Source: Pilaira anomala (taxonomy: Eukaryota; Mucoromycota; Mucoromycetes; Mucorales; Mucoraceae). From it: a stretch of 64,000 bases of DNA. A program made the translations under genes and the position numbers. The stretch covers positions 536,708 through 600,707 of the forward strand of contig JAIXMQ010000016.1 of NCBI GenBank assembly GCA_025716855.1, read 5' to 3'. Positions within the stretch are counted from its first letter, which is position 1; the number at the start of each line of letters is the position of its first letter. The notes beneath the pieces were generated by a model. It was given only the letters and a program-made list of their open reading frames with translations, was not told the origin of the DNA and did not search any database. Positions 1 through 9,920 of the stretch are shown piece by piece.

Positions 1-1
1 T

Positions 2-2902
2 GTAGCTTCTACTATACATACTCCCGGACAATCTCAACAAAAATCAAATTTCAAATTAACCGTACCTCAATTTAACTTTCCTACTGGTAAACTCAGTTTA
101 GTATGTGGTGCTACGGGTAGTGGTAAATCCAGTCTCTTGCACGCACTTTTAGGTGAAATGGACATTGTATCTGGCCGAGTTTATTTGCCTTCCAGAACCG
201 TACTTAAAACTACAAGCAATGTATCCAAAATTGATCCCGAATTCCCACAACTGTATCTCGATAAGGTAGCCTATGTTGCTCAGCAGCCTTTCTTACAACA
301 CGCTTCTATTCGAGACAATATCTTATTTGGTCTTCCCTATGATGCCGAGCGTTACAAAAAGACATTATATCAATGTGCTTTAATCAAGGATTTAACAATC
401 TTGACTGACGGTGATCGTACCGAGATTGGAGAAAAGGGTATCTCTCTTTCAGGTGGACAAAAACAAAGAGTTTCATTAGCTCGTGCTGTTTATTCTTATG
501 CCAAGACGGTCTTATTGGACGATTGTTTAAGTGCAGTAGATGCGCACACCTCTAAACACATTTATCAAAAGTGTTTTATGGGTGATTTGTTAAAGGGCCG
601 TACTGTGATTTTAGTAACTCATCAAGTAAGATTATGTATTTCTGGTGCAAAATTCTTGATCAAGATTGATCATGGTGATGTGCTTGGTTGTGATAGTATT
701 GAAAACTTGAGAAATGATGGTAAATTACATCAATTATTGGGCCCTGATCTTCAATCAAGGGAAAATGAAGAAGAAGAAGACGCAGAAGTTGAAGAGATAT
801 TGGAAGAGGAAGGTCAAGATGATCAAAATTCAAGTAGTTTAGATGCTAACCTTGATAGTACTACCGAAGCAGCTAAACTTATCAAAGAAGAAACTTCTGC
901 AAAGGGTCAAGTCAAATTTAAGATTTATATGACTTATTTAGCTGCCTGTGGTGGCTGGGCTTTCTGGTCACTATTAGTTGGTTCGTATGTGGTTGCACGA
1001 TTATTGACGTTTGGAGAAAATTGGTGGCTTCGAATCTGGGCAGCTTCTTATGATAGTAGTGGTGATGCATCTATTCAGAATTTGACAATAAACCAAGAAC
1101 CCGAGTACTTGATTATGAATACAAAATTACCTGTTATTCATGGTGTATTTGATACATTAGGTGCTGCCGTTCAAAAACAAAATGTATTCAAGAGCTGGGT
1201 ATTTGAAGAAAAGACACCTCTCAGTATTGATTATTATATCGGTATCTATGTAGCCATTTGTTTGTCCTATATCATGTTTGATGCAATCCGAAATGTTATT
1301 ATTTACTGGGGTTCTATTCGAGGTGCTCGTACTTTATTTGATTCATTATTGACTCGTATTATTCATGCGCCAATGCGGTTCTTTGATACAACACCTATAG
1401 GTCGTATCTTGAACAGATTCGGTAAGGATGTTAGTACAATTGATATGCAAATTGCTCGTTCAGCTAGTTTCTTGATTGAATGTATTACGGCTATTATTGC
1501 TTCGACAGTTGTTATTACTATCATCACACCTCAATTCTTGGTTGTTGCTATTGGCATCAGTTGTCTCTACTTTCTTATCGGTTTATTCTATTTGCGCATC
1601 TCTCGTGAATTGAAACGACTTAATTCAGTCAGTCGATCACCCATTTATTCTCATTTTACTGAATCCTTGATGGGTGTAACCACAATCCGTGCTTACGGTG
1701 TAGAAGAACAATTTATGAGATCCGTATATGAAAAGCTTGATTCATTTATAGCACCTTTTTACTTTCTTTGGATGAGTAATCGTTGGTTATTCGCTCGTGT
1801 TGAATTTCTGGGCGCATTTGTTACTTTATCTACAGGTGTATTTTTAATTCTTAATATTGATCGAATTGATGCTGGTATGGCAGGTATTTCATTATTTTAT
1901 GCTCGTAGTTTCTTGGAAAACGTTTATTGGTTTATTCGACAATATACTGCGGTTGAAATGGACTTGAATTCGGTTGAACGTGTACAAGAGTATCTTGAAT
2001 TAGAACAAGAGCCTCCTGCTACCATTGAAGGGCACCGTCCTCCTGCCGCATGGCCTACAGCTGCATCGCTTGAGGTAAAAGATCTTGTGATTCGTTATGC
2101 TCCTGAACTTGAACCTGTTTTACATGGTGTTTCATTCACTACGGGTGCACATGAAAAGATTGGAATTGTAGGTAGAACTGGCTCTGGAAAGAGTACGATG
2201 GCTTTAAGTTTCTTCCGTTTCTTGGAAGCCAGTAGTGGATCTATTTCGATTGATGGTATTGATATCTCCTCAATTGGTATTCAAGACCTTCGTTCACAAA
2301 TGACGATTATTCCTCAAGATGCTGTCTTGTTCTCTGGTACCATTCGTTCTAATTTGGATCCGTTTGAAGAACACTCAGATGGAGCAGTATGGGAGTCCTT
2401 GGAGCGTGCACATCTTTCAAAGGCATCAGATCGCTTACTTCGTTCATCATCAACAGAGAACAGTAACAGTGGTGAAGTTGATGAGTCTTCAAAGCGATTA
2501 TCTTCTATCACTAGTTTAAATCAACAAGTGAGTGATGGTGGTAATAACTTTTCTCAAGGTCAACGTCAATTATTATGTCTTGCTCGTGCTTTACTCAAGA
2601 ATAGTAAATTGATCATTATGGATGAAGCTACAGCAAGTGTAGATTATGAGACAGATACCAAGATTCAAACCACAATTCGTGAAGAATTTACAAACTCTAC
2701 TTTACTCTGTATCGCTCATAGACTTCGTACGATTATTGATTATGATCGTGTATTGGTATTAGATCAAGGCCGTGTGATTGAATATGATACACCTTATAAT
2801 TTAATTACTGGTAAAGAAGGAAAAGGTTTCTTTAAGTCCATGTGTGAAAAGTCAGGCGAATATGAACTTTTACTTCAAATGGCCACAGATGCACATCAAT
2901 AA
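2..2902 (+). CDS. ABCC (MRP-type) ABC transporter, C-terminal part
   Basis: ATP-driven full-size transporter of the ABCC subfamily, which usually exports conjugates or organic anions across vacuolar or plasma membranes. The frame is open from the first bases, so the N-terminal membrane domain is outside the window; about 966 residues remain. In order: NBD1 with Walker A GATGSGKS (about residues 36-43), signature LSGGQ (149-153), Walker B VLLDD and H-loop THQ; an acidic linker; the second six-helix domain; and NBD2 with Walker A GRTGSGKS, the ABCC-typical signature FSQGQRQ and Walker B LIIMDEATASVD. No intron is needed. An internal start at 137 would be TTG inside NBD1 and is not the real start. 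It is convergent with PP5, with only 61 bp between stops. The subfamily is clear; the substrate cannot be told. Confidence 0.93.
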   Translation, partial: VASTIHTPGQSQQKSNFKLTVPQFNFPTGKLSLVCGATGSGKSSLLHALLGEMDIVSGRVYLPSRTVLKTTSNVSKIDPEFPQLYLDKVAYVAQQPFLQHASIRDNILFGLPYDAERYKKTLYQCALIKDLTILTDGDRTEIGEKGISLSGGQKQRVSLARAVYSYAKTVLLDDCLSAVDAHTSKHIYQKCFMGDLLKGRTVILVTHQVRLCISGAKFLIKIDHGDVLGCDSIENLRNDGKLHQLLGPDLQSRENEEEEDAEVEEILEEEGQDDQNSSSLDANLDSTTEAAKLIKEETSAKGQVKFKIYMTYLAACGGWAFWSLLVGSYVVARLLTFGENWWLRIWAASYDSSGDASIQNLTINQEPEYLIMNTKLPVIHGVFDTLGAAVQKQNVFKSWVFEEKTPLSIDYYIGIYVAICLSYIMFDAIRNVIIYWGSIRGARTLFDSLLTRIIHAPMRFFDTTPIGRILNRFGKDVSTIDMQIARSASFLIECITAIIASTVVITIITPQFLVVAIGISCLYFLIGLFYLRISRELKRLNSVSRSPIYSHFTESLMGVTTIRAYGVEEQFMRSVYEKLDSFIAPFYFLWMSNRWLFARVEFLGAFVTLSTGVFLILNIDRIDAGMAGISLFYARSFLENVYWFIRQYTAVEMDLNSVERVQEYLELEQEPPATIEGHRPPAAWPTAASLEVKDLVIRYAPELEPVLHGVSFTTGAHEKIGIVGRTGSGKSTMALSFFRFLEASSGSISIDGIDISSIGIQDLRSQMTIIPQDAVLFSGTIRSNLDPFEEHSDGAVWESLERAHLSKASDRLLRSSSTENSNSGEVDESSKRLSSITSLNQQVSDGGNNFSQGQRQLLCLARALLKNSKLIIMDEATASVDYETDTKIQTTIREEFTNSTLLCIAHRLRTIIDYDRVLVLDQGRVIEYDTPYNLITGKEGKGFFKSMCEKSGEYELLLQMATDAHQ

Positions 2903-2963
2903 ATTACATTTTCATTATACTAAACACTCTATATAATTTTATTTCTTTTTCCTTTTTTCTTTT

Positions 2964-4878
2964 TTACATGCCTAATAATCCACTAAATTGACTAGCATAT
3001 TGCATAGGTTTAACAGAAGGATGAGGTACAGCAGAGAATGTAACATAATCCAATTTCATATCAGGCGTAATATTGATAAGAGCACCCTTATTACCGACAG
3101 TATCACTATTATGTGTGTTAATTTAAAATAATAATAATAATAAAACAATTTTTCTTACCAGTAATTAGGGGCAGAGAATACAGTGACACATTTACCATCA
3201 TGTTCAATCACATAACCTTCTTCCTTTACTTCATGACTACGAATAATCATATCTAAACCATTTGTTTCCAAAAAGTTCTTTGTGACATCAGGACCGAATT
3301 GAATACCGACGCCTCTCTTATTAGGCACTCTACCCATTTCAGGTTGAGGATCAGACCATAACAATTCACACATTAAACCATCACTTCCAGGCTGACCTTG
3401 AGTGATACGATCAATCTTTCTGATTTCATCCAAAGTGACGCCATCTCTTGAGAAGAGACCACCATGAGTGACAAAGATCTTGTTCTCAATAAGATGAGAT
3501 AAAGGTAAAGCATTAAATGTTTCAGAGAACAATTTGAACATCATATCACTAAACTTGGCCTTTACCTCACCTTCAAAACCATATACCTTATTCATATTAT
3601 CTGTTTCATGGTTACCACGAGCCAAAAATACTTGTTCGGGGTAAAGTAACTTGTAAGAAAATAAGGTCAAAATGACTTCTACTGAAAATGATCCACGGTC
3701 AACGAAATCACCATTGAATAAATAAGCATGTTTTTCAGATGGATAACCATTGGTTTCAAAAATATTGATAAAGTCATAAAATTGACCGTGTACATCACCA
3801 CATACTGTGAGTTTACCATCTTTAGGTACTTTGACGTCAATGAGTGAAGGTGCTTCCAACATATATTCACGAATTGCCAGTACAATCTATTATATATATA
3901 TATATATATATGTATAATTTTAGCTGTCAAAAATATATATATGTATATATATATATGATCATTATTTACCATGAATGCATATTTTCTATGAATCATCTTT
4001 TCCTCCTTGAAACGTTTGATCATTCCTTTAATAAATTCAAGATCTACTTTTTTCGTTTCCTCGTTGATCTTGGGTCCATTATAACTAGATTCGACCTCTA
4101 TAAAATCACATTTAATCGACTTTGTCCTTTTTTTTTTCTTCCTTTTTCTCTCTTTATTCAACTTACTAATGGCATCTAATTCAATACTATCAGCTACACT
4201 ACGTTTAACTTCATCATGCTATTACAAAAAGAATTTATCAGTATACTTTTTTTCTAATCCCTGTCAAATCCTATATTTATATATACCTCAATAGCCTTTT
4301 CAAATTCGATTCTTCTCACAATCTTTGCACATTCATCAAACTTTGCTTTTGCGTCTTTATCAGCAGGGGCACGTTTAGATACAATTTTTAAATCTTTCAA
4401 AGCAGCTTTGAAATCACCAAGTGCCATATTAGCAGAAGCACGACGATAGTTTGCCTTTTTTTTTTTTTGCATGTGAAAAGTTAGTATTATTATTATTTAT
4501 GACTTTCTCTTGTAGTACCTTTGTAAAATTGGGATCTACTACAAGTGCTTTATCTGAATCACTATAAAAGGGTTGTTAATAATGAAAAGACAATATTTTA
4601 ATGACAAGGTAAACTTACGCAATAGCATAACCATAAGATTCAAGTTTAAGGTGACAGAATGCACGGTTTGTGTAATAAGAAGCGACATCGGGGTTGACTT
4701 CAATTGCTTCAGTATATTTCTCAATAGCGGCAGGAAACTTTTTGTCTAAATATACGAGTTTTTATGTATTAGTAAATAAAATAATTTATATCTATGTAAT
4801 TTTACCCTTGAAAAGGACGTTGGCTTCATTTTTAATTTGTTCTGCTTTTGCTTTAAGTTCCTCTGTGATGACAGTCAT
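2964..4878 (-). CDS. ppt1: Serine/threonine protein phosphatase 5 (TPR-PP5)
   Basis: PPP-family phosphatase with N-terminal TPR repeats, known in fungi as Ppt1, an Hsp90-associated phosphatase. Eight exons: 4878-4806, 4745-4619, 4561-4519, 4454-4287, 4218-4167, 4097-3970, 3886-3159 and 3105-2964, giving 486 residues. Exons 1-4 encode the TPRs (e.g. [16 protein letters not shown]). Exon 7 carries the metal-binding motifs GDVHGQ, GDFVDRG and RGNHE, and the last junction rebuilds SAPNYCD. The C-terminus ends in an FSAVPHP-containing segment and GLLGM. The length fits the family (about 490-510). The 3' splice site of intron 3 follows a run of 13 A in the sense strand. It is divergent from the LARP4-like gene. 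Confidence 0.93.
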
Positions 4879-5314
4879 TTTAAAAGAAAAAAAAAAAGAG
4901 AGAGGGGGTGTATGTGTATTGGGGGAAAAAGAAAGAAATTTTTTTTAGAGAAAAAAAAGTTTGATGTACGATAGATCTAAACCAATCAAATCAAATAAAA
5001 GGTACGATACAAGAGAATGTTTGCTTTTGTTGAAAGTCTCCTGCATCTTGAATATTATAAACGCAATGTCTATGTTTGTTACTCAAAATAAGGACGGTTT
5101 TTTCTCTATTTTTTTCTTTTTCTTCTCTCTCTCTCTCTCTCTATTTTTTTTCAATAGTGTTTTATCTCTCTTTTTTTTTTTTCCCTCATCTTATTTCATC
5201 TTATTTCTCCAGTTATATTTTCAACTGTTGAGTTCTATCAAAGGTTCGTTAGATAAACAAGTTCTAATGAACGGATATATTGACAAGTCTTCTTTTTTTT
5301 TCTTTTTTCTTTAG
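4879..5314. promoter_or_regulatory. Divergent intergenic region PP5 / LARP4-like
   Basis: 436 bp between two divergent start codons, so it must hold both promoters. It contains T/A homopolymers and a (TC)n tract around 5122-5142 close to the LARP4-like start. No clear TATA element or operator is visible. Small open frames here are low-complexity and not credible. Confidence 0.5.
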
Positions 5315-7732
5315 ATGACTGTATCTACACCAGAGTCTAACCAAGGTAATGATTTTAAAAAAAGACCGTTTGTAAATAGATATAAGAGACATGGTAATGG
5401 TAATGGCAGCAAATATAATCATGAAATATTACCACATTACCCAATGCCCTATATCTATTATCCACCACCTTCAGTCTATTATCCTCCCATTACTACGCGT
5501 GATGATGATCTCGAAATCATTATGCATGATGAGAATACAAATTCCGCAGACTTCACTAGAAGGTCCGATCAACAAAGTAAGTAGAGAAACAGTCTTTATG
5601 GAATCTATCATTACTTATGTCTTTTTATTTTCCCTTTATGTAGATAAAACGATTGATTTAAAAGGACAACTAGAGTATTATTTTTCAAGGTAGAGAAAGA
5701 AAATTTTACATTTTTTTTAAAGGAATCTATTGTTTATATCTTTTACATTTAGACAAAATTTAGTTAATGATACTTACTTGGGTATATATATATTTATATT
5801 AATTAAAAAAAAAAATGACTCATGTTTTTTTTTACATAATAGTGTCTCAAATGGACGCAGATCTTTTTGTACCCATTTCAACAGTTGCAAATTTTAAACG
5901 TGTACGTGAATGGACGACGGATATGAATGTGATTGTAAAGACACTAAAAGAATCAAATATGGTGACAGTGGATGAATCCGGAACCAGAGTAAAACCTAAT
6001 ATATCAGTTGAAAGAAAGACGGTTATATTAAGAGATGTACCTGATTCTACAGAGCAAGAAATGATGGATTTATTAAATCAATTAAATTCTCCTGTGGTAC
6101 AATCCATAAAACAGGATATTGGAAATATGTGGTATTTTACTTTTGAATCAGAGCAACTTGCTTTACAACTATTAAAGAGTGTCAGAGGTATCTCCTTTAA
6201 AGGACAACCTATTGCTGCCCGAATGAAATCCGAACCAGTTCTCCGAGTGTGAGTACTAGTAATATATATATATATATATATAATATTTATAAAATTTATA
6301 TTTTTTAAATAGCTCTTCTGCAACAAGCACTTTACAGAACATAAATAACAATAACGATAATCAGAAGACGACGCAGCAAGTAGGTGGTAGATCTTCTTCT
6401 TCACCACGTGTCATGAATAATAAAAAGTATTTCAATAAGCCTAATACTACTACTGCCGAGAATAGAAATGACCGGTTTACATCTGATTTATCATCTACAA
6501 TACATCAATTGGATAAAATGGGGATCCGTGATGGAAATAAAACAAAAAGACGTTATAATCATAATAACAGTACAACAACAACAAAATATTATCCGAAAAA
6601 TAATGATCATAATTACTCCAGACAACCATATAAAAAATATAACACAAAATCAGATCATCCTATACTAACAAATAATCAAGAAGCATCATCATCATCAATA
6701 ACAACAATACGAAGGCAGGTACCCAATGATAATACTCGCTTGACAGATGAAGCTCGACCTAATCATAATCGGCATAATGAGAATCGATCTAATGATACTC
6801 CACCTAACGATACTCGAACAAACGATACTCGAGCTAGCGACAGTCGACCTAAACAAAACAACTATAACAATTATAACAACTACAACAATCACAACGGCTA
6901 CAACAACAACAACAGCAACAACAACAACAACAATAACAACTATAACCATAACAACAACAGCAACCACCATAACAACTATAACTATAACAGCAACAGCAAC
7001 CACCATAACAACTATAACCATAACGGCAACAGCAACCACCATAACAACTATAATAACAACAATTACAACAAAAAGAAAAGAGGAAAATCTACAACAACAA
7101 ACAATAATTTCAAAACCAACACTTCTAATAATAATACACTCACTTCTACTACTAATACTCTCACTACAACTAATACTACTACCGCCGCTATTCCATCCAC
7201 TGCTATTGCTGTTACAGCTATTGCTGCTGCTGCTGCTATTACTACTACTGCCACTACCACTCCATCTCCTCCTTCTGCTCCTCAAGTTAACAAAGGTAAT
7301 GTATATACACAAATGTAACTTTTTGTAGAGTACGCATCTAAAAGTATATTCATGTAAATAGATCAATTAGAACCTACCAATTTTCCTCCCTTACCCACAC
7401 AAGCAACACAAACAACACAAGTAATGCAAGAGATGAAACCATGGAGTAATAATGATAGTACTACTACTGCTGCTATTGAACCAGCTAAACGATCTATTGC
7501 TGATATCATCAAATCTCGCCCTAAAAAGAAACAAGAAAAAGCCCAAGAAAAAAAGGAAGAAAAGAAGCAAGAAAAGGAACAAGAAGAAAAGAAACAGGAA
7601 GAAGAAAAGAAACGAGAAGAAGAAAAGAAAAAAGAATCAAGTGTTGAAGCGTTTCCTAGTCTTTGTAATCCCAGTGATGAATTCAAAAGCAATACGTTTA
7701 GTTATGCTGATATGTTAAAAAGAAAAGACTAA
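5315..7732 (+). CDS. LARP4-like La-motif RNA-binding protein
   Basis: Likely cytoplasmic mRNA-binding protein of the La-related family. Six exons: 5315-5576, 5644-5689, 5753-5781, 5843-6248, 6313-7295 and 7362-7732, 698 residues. Splicing restores a La motif (about residues 90-165) with LEYYFSRQNL and SQMDADLFVPIS, followed by an RRM-like fold (about 166-243). The motif reads like LARP4 (QMDSDQFVPI-type) rather than genuine La or LARP1. Residues about 427-498 are Asn/His/Tyr-rich with a repeated SNHHNNYN unit. A Lys/Glu-rich helix (about 625-668) precedes a conserved-looking tail containing AFPSL and YADMLKRKD. The 29-nt and 46-nt exons are missed by ORF calling. Family assignment is firm; function is inferred from animal LARP4 (poly(A)/PABP-linked mRNA stability). 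Confidence 0.85.
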
Positions 7733-8105
7733 TTTTTTTTTTTTCATATATACATAAACGCTTTTGGTTTATATTGGAATGTTGTTGTTTTATGACATTT
7801 TTCTTTTATTTTATAAACCCTTCAATGATAAATAAAATATTCAAACTCTACTTTAAACAAAGTTACACGGATCAAGTGGGGATATTCACACCCTTTTCAA
7901 AACACTTTTTGCAGATCAAATCTTACTTCTTGTACTACAAACAATATCATCTTGGTTATGAGATTTTCTTGAATTTAATTCATCTCTTTACTGTAACAGT
8001 TTTATAAAGTTCTAACTGTTATTCTTTGCAAACAAAAAGGGGATCTTCATTCTTCAAAAAAAAAAAAAAAAAAGAGGCGGAAGATGAAAGCTTAATCCTT
8101 TATTG

Positions 8106-8136
<31 letters not shown>

Positions 8137-8251
8137 ATCCCTTTTTTAAAGTGTACGTGAAACCTTGAAAGAAAAAAAAAATATATCAGCGTTAAAATAA
8201 ACCTTTTTTTTTTTTATTTTTATTAATTACTTTTTTTGTACCATATAAATT
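7733..8251. other. Intergenic, homopolymer-rich
   Basis: 519 bp with A17-like and T27-like runs (T run about 8106-8132). No gene is supported; a 77-codon frame at 7774 is AT-rich and has no recognisable motif. It probably holds the 3' end of the LARP4-like gene and the promoter of the transporter. Confidence 0.6.
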
Positions 8252-9411
8252 ATGTCAACACACTATACTTCAAAACGAACATTTAATAGAAGACATGAAC
8301 TACCCATATCTCATAACGATAATGATAAAATAAAAGGTAAGATCTTGTCATCATCTCATTCCTCTTTTTTTTTTTTTTTTTTTTCCACTTCGGCGTCATC
8401 TAATGCTTCTCATGTTTTTCAGAACAGTTAATATATGGACTTAGTTTAAAGCAACTATCACTTCTTGTGCTAGTTGTTCAGAACAGTATGTTAGTATTAC
8501 TTATGCGATATTCACGAACTTCGACATTAGACGATCAACCGATTTACATTGCTTCCACCGCCGTGTTTATGGCAGAAATTATAAAGATAATTGCGTGTGG
8601 ATTCATGTTATATTATCAAGAAAGATCATATAAAAAATGTATTGAATTAGTTTATCACGAAATCATTCAAAAGCCTCGAGAAGTAGTAAAGATGTTAATA
8701 CCCAGTGGATTATACGCATTACAAAATAATTTATTATATATTGCACTCAGTAACTTGGAAGCCGCTACATTTCAAGTGACCTATCAACTCAAAATTCTTT
8801 CTACTGCTGCATTCTCTATTTCATTACTCGGTCGATCCTTAAATAGAGAGAAATGGTTGGCACTTGTGTTATTAATGGTAGGTGTTACACTTGTACAGAC
8901 TGAAAGTGTCAGTTCGGCAGCAACAGCAGCAGAATCTAGTAATTTAGAAATAAGTGATAATGGACAGAGACCTATGGTGGGACTATTGGCTGTATTAACA
9001 AGTTGTGTATCCTCGGGTTTTGCCGGTTGTTATTTTGAAAAGATATTAAAGACTTCAACTACATCCATGTGGATTCGTAATATTCAATTAGGTATATGTG
9101 GTGCTACCTTTTCATTTTTAGGTATGATCATGTCTGATTATGGACAGATCAAGGAAGCTGGTTTATATCAAGGTTATAATTTACTCACTTGGTTTGTGGT
9201 TACAAATCAAGCATTAGGTGGTTTATTAGTCGCTTTGGTTGTCAAGTATGCAGATAATATTCTTAAAGGATTTGCTACAAGTATATCCATCATTTTATCG
9301 GGTGTCATTAGCTTTTGTTTATTGGACTTTCAACCTTCCCTTTTGTTTATCACTGGTACTGCCATCGTGATTGCTGCGACGTATTTATACGGTGCAAACA
9401 ATAATAGATAA
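8252..9411 (+). CDS. Nucleotide-sugar transporter (SLC35A, UDP-GlcNAc/UDP-Gal type)
   Basis: Golgi/ER antiporter that exchanges cytosolic UDP-sugar for luminal UMP; in fungi it feeds glycan and chitin-related pathways. Two exons, 8252-8336 and 8423-9411, 357 residues. The short first exon gives a cytosolic N-terminus MSTHYTSKR and the join restores IKEQLIYGL. The SLC35A signature QNSMLVLLMRYSRT opens helix 1. Later helices include the family patterns YALQNNLLYIALSNL, TFQVTYQLKI, GFAGCYFEKILK and KYADNILKGFATS. Length and about ten hydrophobic segments fit the family. UDP-GlcNAc is the most likely substrate, but sequence alone does not separate it from UDP-galactose. Confidence 0.9.
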
Positions 9412-9920
9412 TTTTTACAATAGATTTCTTTATAGATTTTTTTTTTTTACACATGATAATAATAATAATAATAATAATAACTACTCTTTTAATAATAAAT
9501 ATCCGCAGCAGCAGCCTCATTTTCTCTGTTTGTCCTTTCCAAGAGCAAAAAAAACGAAACAAGTTTAAGGCGCTTTTTGAATTAGTAGGAGGGACGATTT
9601 TTTATTTTTACCTTGTAGAAAAACTTTCGGCATGAATTAGAAATTAAATAGAATTGCACTTTTATTTTCACAATCTTGATATTTGTATATTAAAAACGAA
9701 ATAAAACGTATCATAATTCTAAATACAGATTACACAGCTTACTTATTTCCATCACAGTGGGAATAAAATATAAAAAAAAAAAATATCAACTGACTTTTGA
9801 AAAAAAAAAAAAACTTTTAAATAGCCGCGTTTTTTTTTTTTTTTTGGGGGAAAGGGATTAAAGTAAACATTCAATTTTCCAAATCATATCGAATCTTTCC
9901 CTTCATCTAAATAATCGAAA
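9412..9920. other. Intergenic, EF-2 upstream region
   Basis: 509 bp containing an (ATA)n tract near 9453-9480, A runs near 9772-9813 and a T run near 9830-9845 ending in a short G/A block. The EF-2 promoter must lie here. No further gene is seen. Confidence 0.6.

Noticed and set aside
6695..7366. 223-codon minus-strand frame and 193-codon plus frame over the Asn-rich part of the LARP4-like gene
   Set aside because: Products are Val/Ile or Thr/Ile repeats created by reading AAC/ACA-type repeats out of frame.
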